Shown here: positions 7,240-15,397 of the stretch, in pieces
How the letters are laid out: the number at the start of each line of letters is the position of its first letter
Position numbering within the stretch: position 1 is the stretch's first letter
NCBI RefSeq assembly: GCF_001812805.1
Contig: NZ_KV810515.1
Location: forward strand, 1-41,326
DNA: 41,326 nucleotides
Reading direction: 5' to 3'
Source: Corynebacterium sp. HMSC078H07
Lineage (GTDB): Bacteria; Actinomycetota; Actinomycetes; Mycobacteriales; Mycobacteriaceae
Program-made: the position numbers and the translations under genes
The notes under the pieces: model-generated
Seen by the model: only the letters and a program-made list of their open reading frames with translations
The model's database searches: none
What the model was told of the DNA's origin: nothing

Positions 7240-8886
7240 TTAGTGGTCAACCGGAGCCTCAACGCCCACACCAGTGAGGGAGCGAACCTCCATCTCAGCG
7301 GAGAGCTCTTCAAGGTTATCCGGCGGAGTCATGATGGAGACGATCCAACCGGCGAAGAAGGCCAGCGGAATGGTCACAAGACCCGGGGAGGACAGAGGGA
7401 AGATAGACCAGTCAGCGTTGGGGAACATCGAGGTGGGGGTGCCAGACACTGCCGGGGACAGGAAGATGAGCACCAGGCAGGAGATAACGCCGGTGTACAT
7501 CGACGCTACAGCGCCTGCAGTGTTGAAACGGCGCCAGTACAGGGAGTAGAGGATGGTCGGCAGGTTGGCGGAGGCCGCAACGGCGAAGGCCAGGGACACC
7601 AAGAAGGCCACGTTCTGGGTCATGGCGAGGATGCCCAGGATGATGGATGCGATACCCAGGATAACCACGGTAATCTGGGAGACGCGGACCTGCTCTGCCT
7701 CGGTGGACTCACCGTTGCGAATGACCGAGTGGTAGATATCGTGCGCGATGGAGGCCGAGGCGGTAATGGCGAGGCCAGCAACAACCGCCAGAACGGTAGC
7801 GAAGGCGACCGCGGAGATAACCGCCATGAAGACGGAGCCACCAATTTCCAGCGCCAGCAGCGGAGCTGCAGAGTTAGCACCACCCGGTGCAGCGAGAATG
7901 CGGTCTGGGCCAACCAGGGCCGCAGCGCCGTAGCCCAGAACCAGGGTCATGAGGTAGAAAGCACCGATGATGACGATGGCCCAGGTAACGGAACGGCGGG
8001 CCTCAGTTGCGGTCGGCACAGTGTAGAAGCGCATCAGGACGTGCGGCAGACCGCCAACACCCAGCACGAGAGCAATACCCAGGGAGATGAAGTCAAGCTT
8101 GGTGGTGAGATTCTTGCCGTACTTCAGGCCTGGCTCCATAATCTGGGAGGCCTCGTAGCCCTTTTCCTGGATGACAGCGGAGCTCGCGTGCATGTCAACG
8201 GCCGAGCTAAACAGCGTGTTGAAGCCACCCTTGATCATGACGAAGGTGAGGATGCACATGATGACCACGCCGGTAACCAGGAGCACGGCCTTAATCATCT
8301 GCACGTAAGTCGTGCCCTTCATGCCACCGACAAGGACGTAGACGATCATGAGGATGCCAACGATGCCGACCACAACGGCCTGCCACTTGAACTCGTGAAT
8401 GTTGAGCAGCACAGCCACGAGGGAACCTGCACCGGCCATCTGCGCAATGAGGTAGAACAGCGAGACAAACAGCGTCGAAATAGCTGCGGCCACGCGGACC
8501 GGACGCTGCTTCAGGCGGAAGGACAGCACGTCTGCCATGGTGAAGCGGCCGACGTTACGCATCGGCTCTGCGACGAGCATGAGAGCAACCAGCCAGGCCA
8601 CGAAGAAGCCGACCGAGTAAAGGAAGCCGTCGTAACCGTTGAGTGCCACAGCACCGACGATGCCGAGGAAGGATGCTGCGGAGAGGTAGTCACCGGAAAT
8701 CGCGAGACCGTTCTGGCGACCGGAGAACGAGCCACCACCGGTGTAGAAGTCAGAAGCTTCCTTGGTGGACTTACCGGCTTTCAGCACCACGTACATGGTG
8801 ACAACAAGGAACGCCGCGAAGACTGAAATATTGAGAATCGGATTGCCGGCGGAGGATTCCGCTGCGGCCAAAGTAAAGGTCTGCAT
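7240..8886 (-). CDS. mctC: Monocarboxylate/acetate:cation symporter
   Basis: A 548-residue sodium:solute symporter family protein with about 13 transmembrane helices. Characteristic stretches are SDFYTGGGSFSGRQNGLAI, GDYLSAASFLGI, then FVSLFYLIAQMAGAGSLVAV and GGLPHVLMRFYTVP, shared with ActP and with C. glutamicum MctC, which takes up acetate, propionate and pyruvate. The gene follows the DUF485 gene with three bases between; its ribosome site GGAGGG lies in that gene's last codons, so translation is coupled. Two AC5-type motifs upstream of the operon (about 9391 and 9437) resemble RamA sites, matching the known acetate control of mctC. The symbol rests on family, length and neighbours. Confidence 0.9.
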   Translation of the reverse strand: MQTFTLAAAESSAGNPILNISVFAAFLVVTMYVVLKAGKSTKEASDFYTGGGSFSGRQNGLAISGDYLSAASFLGIVGAVALNGYDGFLYSVGFFVAWLVALMLVAEPMRNVGRFTMADVLSFRLKQRPVRVAAAISTLFVSLFYLIAQMAGAGSLVAVLLNIHEFKWQAVVVGIVGILMIVYVLVGGMKGTTYVQMIKAVLLVTGVVIMCILTFVMIKGGFNTLFSSAVDMHASSAVIQEKGYEASQIMEPGLKYGKNLTTKLDFISLGIALVLGVGGLPHVLMRFYTVPTATEARRSVTWAIVIIGAFYLMTLVLGYGAAALVGPDRILAAPGGANSAAPLLALEIGGSVFMAVISAVAFATVLAVVAGLAITASASIAHDIYHSVIRNGESTEAEQVRVSQITVVILGIASIILGILAMTQNVAFLVSLAFAVAASANLPTILYSLYWRRFNTAGAVASMYTGVISCLVLIFLSPAVSGTPTSMFPNADWSIFPLSSPGLVTIPLAFFAGWIVSIMTPPDNLEELSAEMEVRSLTGVGVEAPVDH

Positions 8887-8889
8887 TGT

Positions 8890-9234
8890 TTAGCCCTCCA
8901 ATTCCTGGCGAATGGCCGCTGCCTGCGGCTCAATGTTCTTGTTGGCGTAATTGACGTAGATGTACGTAATAACGAAGGTGGTCACAAACTGGGCCAAGCC
9001 GAAGACAAGCCCTACGTTCCAGCCGCCACCAATTTCGGTTCCCATAAACTCCGGGGCAAACACAGCCGCCAGCACGTAGAGCACGTACCAGAGGAAGAAG
9101 GCCACGGTCATAGGGAAGGTAAATTTGCGGTAGGTGCCGCGCAGCTTGGCAAACTGCGGGCTTTCGCGCATCTCGATGAACTCCTGCGGCGTGGGTTCGC
9201 GGCGTGAGTCAAGCGAAGCAGGTGCGTCAGTCAT
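8890..9234 (-). CDS. DUF485 membrane protein, mctC partner
   Basis: A 114-residue protein with two transmembrane helices (FPMTVAFFLWYVLYVLAAVF and NVGLVFGLAQFVTTFVITYI). DUF485 proteins regularly precede ActP/MctC-type symporters and are thought to support them. The ATG at 9234 follows AAGGAG at good spacing; an earlier ATG at 9258 has none. The N-terminus PTPQEFIEMRESPQFAKLR matches the usual start of the family. The 226 bp upstream hold the operon promoter region and candidate RamA motifs. Confidence 0.88.
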   Translation of the reverse strand: MTDAPASLDSRREPTPQEFIEMRESPQFAKLRGTYRKFTFPMTVAFFLWYVLYVLAAVFAPEFMGTEIGGGWNVGLVFGLAQFVTTFVITYIYVNYANKNIEPQAAAIRQELEG

Positions 9235-9390
9235 GTCGCTCTCCTTAGTAGGGGTCATTTCTGCACAAATCGATGTGAGAGACGAGAGATAGTGTCCTCA
9301 GTCACGTTTTGTCCTGCCTAGTAAGTTACCGAACACGCCATGCAAGGTTGTAAATCCTGCCAAGAAAAGTTGTCCGAGTTTAGTTTCCCT

Positions 9391-9443
9391 ACCCCCAATA
9401 ACGCTTCTGAAGTGCGGGTTTTATAAATTTCATAACACCCCCG
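9391..9443 (-). promoter_or_regulatory. Candidate RamA sites upstream of the mct operon
   Basis: ACCCCCA at 9391-9397 and ACCCCCG at 9437-9443 fit the AC4-5(A/G/T) form of the RamA motif, given from memory of C. glutamicum work. Their spacing is about 46 bp and they lie 157-209 bp before the DUF485 start. RamA is known to activate mctC. Such short motifs occur by chance. Confidence 0.35.
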
Positions 9444-9473
9444 CGAAGAACAAATACATAAGAATCTAATTTA

Positions 9474-9490
9474 GCTAACCGAAAGTTAGC
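9474..9490. repeat. Short hairpin at the left edge of the GC-rich block
   Basis: GCTAAC (9474-9479) and GTTAGC (9485-9490) form a perfect 6-bp stem with a 5-base loop, over the stop of the cut-off HAD gene. It marks the change from AT-richer to GC-richer sequence. Confidence 0.4.
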
Positions 9491-9773
9491 AGGAAATCGG
9501 GCGTTTCCTTCGCACTCTGCGAAGAAACCTCCCACATCCGAACATCCAGGTGCGGTAGCGCTCCAGGTCGCCGTCTTTAAGCTCGTAGCCCGCCCACTCG
9601 GCCACCACGCTCAAGGTGTTGGGGAAGCTGCCGCCGATAGTTTTAGCGCGCACCTCCGGGGTGAGCGGGCGGCCCAGCAGCTCGCCGAGCTCGAAGGTGG
9701 CCTTGCCCCACAGCGGTTCGGTGTCGATGAGGGTGCCGTCCATGTCCCAGAGGACGGCCTTGGGCCTACTCAA
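9486..9773 (-). pseudogene. HAD-family phosphatase, 3' truncated
   Basis: The first 76 residues are a good HAD start: AVLWDMDGTLIDTEPLWGKA carries the DxD nucleophile motif (D11/D13 region), followed by the cap region. After RYRTWMF the reading becomes GCGRFLRRVRRKRPISC and stops at 9486, where an intact phosphoglycolate-phosphatase-type protein would run for another 120-150 residues with its Lys and DD motifs. The gene is therefore cut at about 9540. A TTG start at 9773 overlaps the preceding gene's stop by eight bases, as in an operon. The break coincides with the left edge of the GC-rich block. A functional product is very unlikely. Confidence 0.8.
9503..9528. repeat. Strong hairpin at the HAD truncation point
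   Basis: GTTTCCTTCGCA (9503-9514) pairs with TGCGAAGAAAC (9518-9528), leaving one bulged C and a 3-base loop. It covers the exact stretch where the HAD reading stops making sense. It may be a former terminator joined at the recombination point. Confidence 0.5.
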
Positions 9774-10164
9774 GTTCCGGAAGCTCGTTGAGAGCCTCGT
9801 CCGTGGCGCCGGTGGCGGCCGCCGCGCGGAACACCAGGGTCTCGATGTCGGCCTTCTCCTCCGGCTCGAGCACCGCGTTGGCGTGCTTCTCGTTGAACGC
9901 CTCGAGGTTCTCGTAGAACGGCGCGACGACCTTCACCAGCGCATCGCCCTCAGGGTCGTCGCCGAGCAGGTCGAGGGCGTCCAGGAACATCTCCAGGAGC
10001 TTCTTCAAATCCGGCAGCACCGCCGGGTCGAAGGGCTCTTCCCACAGTTCCTTGTCCTCATCCTGCAGGTAGGAACCGGTGGCGAAAGTGGTCAGGTCGT
10101 CGATGAATTCGTCTACCTCGGGCTGAAACTGGGCCCGAATCGAGTTGTCCGCAGGTGCGCTCAT
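9766..10164 (-). CDS. Acidic hypothetical protein beside mshC
   Basis: A protein of about 132 residues, strongly acidic and mostly helical (IRAQFQPEVDEFIDDLTTFA; LPDLKKLLEMFLDALDLLGD; EEKADIETLVFRAAAATGAT). No catalytic motif, signal or membrane segment is visible and I do not recognise a characterised family. It lies between mshC (15-24 bp gap) and the HAD remnant, which it overlaps, so it is part of the uppP-mshC operon. The start at 10164 (MSAPAD) is a choice between two close ATGs with weak ribosome sites. Confidence 0.7.
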   Translation of the reverse strand: MSAPADNSIRAQFQPEVDEFIDDLTTFATGSYLQDEDKELWEEPFDPAVLPDLKKLLEMFLDALDLLGDDPEGDALVKVVAPFYENLEAFNEKHANAVLEPEEKADIETLVFRAAAATGATDEALNELPELE

Positions 10165-10188
10165 GCGCCCCATTGTGCGTGAGACGCG

Positions 10189-11403
10189 TTAAATGCGCAC
10201 CCCGAGCAGCCCGTCGAGGGCGGTGGCGATGATCTGATTGCAGTCGCCTGCCGCGCCGTCGAGAAGCGAAAGTGCCTCCGGGGTGTTCAAATCGTCCGCA
10301 AGAATTGCGCGAAGCTTATCGACGACATCCGTCGCCCCCGCCTCGCTCACCTCGCCGGCGAGCTGCTCGCGCCAACGCGCGAGGCGCTCCTCGGCCTCAG
10401 CCAGGATCGCGTCGGAGAAGTCCCGGTCCTCGCGGTAGTGGCCGGAAAAAACGGCCAGGCGGATTGCCGACGGGTCGTGGCCCGCCTCCGAGAGCTTGTG
10501 CACGAACACGAGGTTGCCCAGGGACTTGGACATCTTCACCCCGTCGAGGGCGATCATGCCGGCGTGGACGTAGTGCCCGGCCATGCGCTCGACCTTCAGC
10601 GCGGCCTCCGCGTGCGCGGCGGAGAACTCGTGGTGCGGAAATGCCAGGTCAGATCCGCCGCCCTGGATGGCGAAGTGGCTGCCCAGGCGGTTGGTGGCAA
10701 TCGCGGAGCACTCGACGTGCCAGCCCGGCCGGCCCGGGCCGAACGGCGAGTCCCAGGCGGGCTCGCCCTCGCGGTGGCCGCGCCACACCAGCGCGTCCAG
10801 CGGGTCGCGCTTGCCTTCGCGGTCCGGGTCGCCGCCACGTTCCGCGAAGTACTCCTCCATTGTGGCGCGGTCCAAGTTGGACTCGTAGCCGAACTGCTCG
10901 GTGGCGTCGATGGAAGCGTAGATGTCGCCCTGGTCGAGCTCGTAGGCCGCGCCGGCGTCGAGAAGCTGCTGCACCATTGCGATCACCTCGTCGACTGACT
11001 CCATCGCGCCGATGTAGTCGCACGGCGGGATCACGGACAGGATCTCCATGTCGCTGCGGAACAAGTTGATCTGGCTGGTGCCGAGTTCGCGCCAGTCCAC
11101 GCCGTCGCGCTCTGCGCGCTCGAACAGCGGGTCGTCCACGTCGGTGATGTTCTGCACGTAGTGGACCTTGTGGCCGTTGGCGAGCAGCTGGCGCTGCGCC
11201 AGGTCGAAGGTGAGGTAGGTCGCGGCGTGGCCGAGGTGGGTGGAGTCGTACGGGGTGATGCCGCAGACGTACATCCCCACCTCCCCGTTCGCATCCGGGG
11301 TGGTGTCTACTTCCTTGACGCGCTGATCGGCGGTGTCGAAGAGCTTCAGCGGCACCGGGGTGCCAGCGACTGCGGGTACGGACGGGTCGGGCCATGCATG
11401 CAT
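10189..11403 (-). CDS. mshC: L-cysteine:GlcN-Ins ligase, mycothiol synthesis
   Basis: A 404-residue MshC, a class I cysteinyl-tRNA-synthetase paralogue that joins cysteine to glucosaminyl-inositol with ATP, the third enzymatic step of mycothiol synthesis. Visible marks: C47 in [17 protein letters not shown], with the HIGH-like THLGHA at 55-60; the MshC-specific ERGGDPDR (187-194); zinc-site C231 in [12 protein letters not shown] at 256-257 in [14 protein letters not shown]; and KMSKS at 289-293. The anticodon-binding domain of CysS is absent, as expected at this length. It follows uppP by 16 bp. Being a normally single-copy core gene, its location in the GC-rich block raises the question of a second native copy. 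Confidence 0.95.
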   Translation of the reverse strand: MHAWPDPSVPAVAGTPVPLKLFDTADQRVKEVDTTPDANGEVGMYVCGITPYDSTHLGHAATYLTFDLAQRQLLANGHKVHYVQNITDVDDPLFERAERDGVDWRELGTSQINLFRSDMEILSVIPPCDYIGAMESVDEVIAMVQQLLDAGAAYELDQGDIYASIDATEQFGYESNLDRATMEEYFAERGGDPDREGKRDPLDALVWRGHREGEPAWDSPFGPGRPGWHVECSAIATNRLGSHFAIQGGGSDLAFPHHEFSAAHAEAALKVERMAGHYVHAGMIALDGVKMSKSLGNLVFVHKLSEAGHDPSAIRLAVFSGHYREDRDFSDAILAEAEERLARWREQLAGEVSEAGATDVVDKLRAILADDLNTPEALSLLDGAAGDCNQIIATALDGLLGVRI

Positions 11404-11419
11404 GCGGACAACCCTACAA

Positions 11420-12277
11420 CTAGGCGGCCATCACGCCAGTGCCGAGCAGCGCCATCACGAGAAGGCCCAGCGGAATGCGGTAGGCGGCGAACCACGCGAA
11501 CGAGTGGTTGGACACGAACTTCAGCAGCCAGGCAATGGAGATGTAGCCGACCACAAACCCGATGCCGGAGCCGACGAGCAGCTGCAGCCCGCTTGCCGCC
11601 TGGCCTGCCTGGGGGTCGAAGGCGTCCGGCAGGGAAAACAGCCCGGAGGCAAGCACTGCCGGGATGGCCAGCAGGAAGGAGAAACGGGTGGCCACTTCGC
11701 GGTCCAGATTGAGGAACAGGCCGCCGGAGATGGTGCCGCCGGAGCGCGACACACCCGGGATGAGCGCCAGGCACTGCCACAGGCCCATCACAACCGCGTC
11801 CTTCATAGTCAGTTCCTCGAAGCCGCGGGTCTTTTTGCCGCGGCGCTCGGCCAGGATGAACACCAGTGAGAACAGGATCAGCACTGTGGCGGTGATCCAG
11901 AGGTTGCGGAAGTTCTCGCGGATGAGGTCTTTGAGTAAAACGCCCGCAAGACCGACCGGGATGGTGCCGGCGATGACCATCCAGCCCATGCGGTAGTCGA
12001 AGTTCCGCTTGGACTTGTCCGCGAGGCCGGCGAACCAGGCGGTGAGGATGCGCCAGATGTCTTTGGCGAAGAACACCAGCACGGCCAGCTCCGTGCCCAG
12101 CTGGATCACAGCGGTGAAGCTGGCGCCGGCGTCTTCGCCCCAAAATAGTTGGGAGACGATGCGCAGGTGGCCCGAGGAAGACACGGGCAGAAACTCGGTG
12201 AGGCCCTGGACAATGGACAGGACGATCACCTGAACCCAGGACATTGTGGTGGCGGGATCAGTCATGGCGAAAGACAC
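11420..12277 (-). CDS. uppP: Undecaprenyl-diphosphatase
   Basis: A membrane enzyme of about 285 residues that recycles the undecaprenyl carrier for peptidoglycan by removing one phosphate, and can confer bacitracin tolerance. Both family motifs are present: [19 protein letters not shown] near the N-terminus and [17 protein letters not shown] in the middle, with about eight transmembrane helices. The start is uncertain among GTG 12277, ATG 12265 and ATG 12244; all keep the first motif. It leads the operon with mshC and is divergent from the lipoprotein gene, with only 58 bp between. Confidence 0.93.
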   Translation of the reverse strand: MSFAMTDPATTMSWVQVIVLSIVQGLTEFLPVSSSGHLRIVSQLFWGEDAGASFTAVIQLGTELAVLVFFAKDIWRILTAWFAGLADKSKRNFDYRMGWMVIAGTIPVGLAGVLLKDLIRENFRNLWITATVLILFSLVFILAERRGKKTRGFEELTMKDAVVMGLWQCLALIPGVSRSGGTISGGLFLNLDREVATRFSFLLAIPAVLASGLFSLPDAFDPQAGQAASGLQLLVGSGIGFVVGYISIAWLLKFVSNHSFAWFAAYRIPLGLLVMALLGTGVMAA

Positions 12278-12335
12278 TACCCCGCCTACTTAGCCATCGC
12301 GGTGCGCGACGGGCGCGTTGCTAGGCTTTGACCTT

Positions 12336-13388
12336 GTGAATGCTCGTTTGTTTGCCCCCAGTTCCCGCCTCCGCTTTGCCGCAGTTTCCGGTGCCGTCTC
12401 GGCTGCCCTGGCGCTGAGCGCCTGCGGCGCGTCTCCTTCCGCCAAGATCGAGGAAGCTGGCGGTGAGGCCGCTGCGAACATGGGCAGCGCTAAGCCTGTG
12501 CAGTCCCCGCAGTCGTCGGACCCGGCGGGCGCGGTGGTGGACTTCGAGCCAGTGAGCGATGTGGACGTCACGAACGGCCGCATCGGCGTCCGCACGGAAA
12601 ACGCGCTGACGATCGGCACGCTCGAGGAGATCCAGCAAGGCAAGGCCGCCCGCCACGAGCTGGACCAATCCTGCGGCGAGGCATCCGCCAACGCCGGCAC
12701 CTTCGCGCTTGCCTGCGCGGGCGAGATCAAGCTCTTCGGCGACCGGGAGGAGACTATCGCCACGGATAAGCCGGTCACGGTGGCCACGGTGGCGTCGACA
12801 GGCGAGGTGCTCGCAGGCAGCGACACTGAGCGCAAGGTGTGGGTCTTCGACGGCGGAGAGCTGAAAGACACCATCGACGTCGCACGCGAGACCGATCAGC
12901 TCCAAGCGGTGCAGGTGGACGGCCAGCGCGACTCCGTGGTGCGAACCAACCGCTTCGACACCACCATCCAGGACATCGACTGGAACGGCTCGCGCCAAGG
13001 CGGCACCCTGCGCGTCGGCCTGGGAGTGGGCAAGGTGCGCGGCGGCGAGCACGGCCTGGTGCTGGCTGCGGATTCCACCGGCAACCAGCTCCACGTCTAC
13101 ACCACCGACGGCATCATCCGCCTCCAGCAGTCCGCGCCGGTGCCGGAAGGACCCTGGGATGCCGCGTGGGACCCCGCGCAGCGCCTCGCCTGGGTCAGCT
13201 CGCTGGCCAGCAACACCGCCACCGGCTACGACATCTCCCAGGGCATTCCGGTGAAGCGCAAGCACTTCGCCACCGTCGCAGATGCCCAGAGCATCATTAC
13301 GCTTGACGACGGCACCGTGGTCGCCGCCTCCGCATCCGGCGACGGCATCCAGATCGTCTCCCCCGCCGACCAAACCGAGAGCAACTAG
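12336..13388 (+). CDS. Lipoprotein with beta-propeller-like domain
   Basis: A 350-residue lipoprotein with lipobox LSAC (C30). The rest has repeated short beta motifs ([68 protein letters not shown]) that suggest a seven-bladed propeller of the YncE/quinoprotein kind. The GTG at 12336 is chosen because a TAGGCT box ends about ten bases before it, giving a very short or absent leader. It is followed 11 bp later by pyrD. This lipoprotein-pyrD order recurs in corynebacteria as far as I recall. The function is unknown; it is probably an extracytoplasmic binding protein. Confidence 0.82.
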   Translation: MNARLFAPSSRLRFAAVSGAVSAALALSACGASPSAKIEEAGGEAAANMGSAKPVQSPQSSDPAGAVVDFEPVSDVDVTNGRIGVRTENALTIGTLEEIQQGKAARHELDQSCGEASANAGTFALACAGEIKLFGDREETIATDKPVTVATVASTGEVLAGSDTERKVWVFDGGELKDTIDVARETDQLQAVQVDGQRDSVVRTNRFDTTIQDIDWNGSRQGGTLRVGLGVGKVRGGEHGLVLAADSTGNQLHVYTTDGIIRLQQSAPVPEGPWDAAWDPAQRLAWVSSLASNTATGYDISQGIPVKRKHFATVADAQSIITLDDGTVVAASASGDGIQIVSPADQTESN

Positions 13389-13399
13389 GAGAAAAACCC

Positions 13400-14479
13400 A
13401 TGACGCTCTACGACCGCGCACTCAAGCTCATGTTCCTGCTGCCGCCGGAGCGCATCCACGGCATCATCAGCGGCGCGCTGCAGACGCTGCACCTGGCCAC
13501 CCCGGTCAACCGCGTGATGGAAAAGGCCGTGCGCGTGCACGACCCGGTGCTGCGCCAAACCGTTTTCGGCGTGGACTTCCCCGCCCCGCTGGGGCTGGCG
13601 GCCGGCTTTGACAAGAACGCCGAGGCGATCGACTCCTGGGGCGCGATCGGCTTCGGCTACGCTGAGATGGGCACCGTGACCCCGAAGTCCCAGCCGGGCA
13701 ACCCCACGCCGCGGCTGTTCCGCCTGCCGGAGGACAAGGCGATTTTGAACCGGATGGGTTTCAACAACAAGGGCGCGCTCGTGGTCGCCGACAACCTCCG
13801 CGCGCGGCGCTCCCGCGACGTGGTGGGCATCAACATCGGTAAGAACAAGACCTCCGAGGACGCCGTGGCGGATTACCGCGCCACCTCGACGCTTCTGGGT
13901 CAGCTTGCGGACTACCTGGTGGTCAATGTCTCCTCCCCCAACACGCCGGGCCTGCGCGACCTGCAGGCGGTGGAGGAACTCCGCCCGATCCTGGAAGTGG
14001 TGAAGAAATCCACCACCACCCCGGTGCTGGTGAAGATCGCGCCGGATCTTTCCGACGAAGACATCGACGCCGTGGCTGACCTCGCCGTCGAGCTGGAATT
14101 GGCCGGCATTGTGGCCACCAACACGACCATTTCCCGCTCCGGGCTGAAAACACCCGCCTCCAAGGTGGAGAAGATGGGCGCGGGCGGCATCAGCGGAGCC
14201 CCGTTGGAGAACCGCTCGCTTGAGGTGCTCAAGCGCCTCCACGAGCGAGTCGGCGACAAGCTGGTGCTCGTCAGCGTCGGCGGCATCTCCACGCCCGAGC
14301 AGGCGTGGGAGCGCATCACCGCGGGCGCGAGCCTGCTGCAGGGCTACACCCCGTTCATCTACGGCGGGTTGGGCTGGATCCGCGGCATCCACCGCGGGAT
14401 CGCCGCGCAGATCAAAGCCCACGGCCTGGACTCGATCGAGCAGGCCGTGGGCAGCGGGCTGGAGTGGAAGGCGCTCTAA
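13400..14479 (+). CDS. pyrD: Dihydroorotate dehydrogenase (quinone), class 2
   Basis: A 359-residue enzyme that oxidises dihydroorotate to orotate in pyrimidine synthesis, passing electrons to menaquinone at the membrane. Class 2 marks: the N-terminal helical extension (residues 1-40) that binds quinone, [14 protein letters not shown] (FMN site), [26 protein letters not shown], and [14 protein letters not shown] with catalytic Ser179 (equivalent to E. coli Ser175), then VLVKIAPDL and the C-terminal phosphate loop VGGIS...[14 protein letters not shown] lies at good spacing before the ATG. The gene ends converging on a small membrane-protein gene, with overlapping stops. Confidence 0.96.
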   Translation: MTLYDRALKLMFLLPPERIHGIISGALQTLHLATPVNRVMEKAVRVHDPVLRQTVFGVDFPAPLGLAAGFDKNAEAIDSWGAIGFGYAEMGTVTPKSQPGNPTPRLFRLPEDKAILNRMGFNNKGALVVADNLRARRSRDVVGINIGKNKTSEDAVADYRATSTLLGQLADYLVVNVSSPNTPGLRDLQAVEELRPILEVVKKSTTTPVLVKIAPDLSDEDIDAVADLAVELELAGIVATNTTISRSGLKTPASKVEKMGAGGISGAPLENRSLEVLKRLHERVGDKLVLVSVGGISTPEQAWERITAGASLLQGYTPFIYGGLGWIRGIHRGIAAQIKAHGLDSIEQAVGSGLEWKAL

Positions 14480-14832
14480 GCGTGTCCGGCTGCGCTGCGG
14501 CGCAGCACCACCGCGCAGAGGCCGGCGGCGAGCGCCCAGCCGATCAGCCAGAACGGCGTGGTGGCCATCAGCTCGGTGTCGGGCGCGATGAAGCCGAGCC
14601 CGATGAGCACCACGGCCACGATTAGCGCGCCGACCTGGGTGCGTGAGCCTTCCTGCTTGGTGTTGTAGGTGGCGAAGGCGCCGACGATGGCGACCGCCAC
14701 GATGATGGAGAGCACCTGCGGGGTGACGGGGAACGCGGCGTCGCCTCGAAGCAGCGCCAGCACGGCGTAGAGCACGAGCACGAGTGCGATGCCCATGAAC
14801 GCGCCGCCGACGCGGAGTTGCACTGGAACCAT
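14476..14832 (-). CDS. Small four-helix membrane protein
   Basis: A 118-residue protein with four hydrophobic helices ([66 protein letters not shown]) and short loops. No family recognised. It starts 10 bp after the PEBP gene and is probably the last gene of the ABC-PEBP operon. Its stop overlaps that of pyrD. Confidence 0.72.
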   Translation of the reverse strand: MVPVQLRVGGAFMGIALVLVLYAVLALLRGDAAFPVTPQVLSIIVAVAIVGAFATYNTKQEGSRTQVGALIVAVVLIGLGFIAPDTELMATTPFWLIGWALAAGLCAVVLRRSAAGHA

Positions 14833-14842
14833 TCGGCGAATC

Positions 14843-15376
14843 TTACTGGTTTTCGTACCAGCCCCAGATGATTGCCCGGCCGAGCGAGTGGAAGTTCAGG
14901 TTGAAGCCGAGCTGGGTGGGGTTGGCAATCTCGTCCGCGGGAAGCTCCGTGTCCACCGCGTGGACGGCGAACAGGTAGCGGTGCGGGCCGTGGCCGGCCG
15001 GCGGGTTCGCGCCGTAGTAGCCCTTGACGCCGCTGTCGCCGGTGAGCACCACAGCGCCAACGCCGAGGTCGTCCTTCGCGCCCGCGCCGGCGGGCAGCTC
15101 GGTGACGTCAGCCGGGATGTTGAACGCGGACCAGTGCCAGAACCCGGAGGCGGTCGGCGCGTCCGGGTCGAAGCAGGTCACAGCGTACGTCTTGGTGCCC
15201 TCCGGGGCGCCGGACCAGGACAGCTGCGGGCTAGTGGCATTGTCGCCGGCCAGCGAGTCGGCGAGGCGCTCGCCGTCGACGATGTCCTCGGACGTGATGT
15301 CGAAGGACGGCACGTCCGCCAGCGCGGCGTACGGGTCGGGGCCGGGGAAACGGTCGGAAACATAATTTGCAGTCAT
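14843..15376 (-). CDS. YbhB/YbcL-type PEBP family protein
   Basis: A 177-residue phosphatidylethanolamine-binding-protein-fold protein. The bacterial Raf-kinase-inhibitor-like family signature is present: SPQLSWSGAPEGTKTYAVT, CFDPDAPTASGFWHW, YYGANPPAGHGPHRYLFAV. These proteins bind small anionic ligands; their bacterial role is unclear. It follows the second ABC gene by 21 bp and precedes a small membrane-protein gene, so it is probably co-transcribed with both. No signal peptide is present, so it is cytoplasmic. Confidence 0.9.
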   Translation of the reverse strand: MTANYVSDRFPGPDPYAALADVPSFDITSEDIVDGERLADSLAGDNATSPQLSWSGAPEGTKTYAVTCFDPDAPTASGFWHWSAFNIPADVTELPAGAGAKDDLGVGAVVLTGDSGVKGYYGANPPAGHGPHRYLFAVHAVDTELPADEIANPTQLGFNLNFHSLGRAIIWGWYENQ

Positions 15377-15397
15377 GTCCCCATTCCTACCGGAGAG

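Noticed and set aside
7243..8826. Long plus-strand frame opposite mctC
   Set aside because: His/Asp/Gly-rich composition typical of antisense reading of a membrane protein; no start signal or family.
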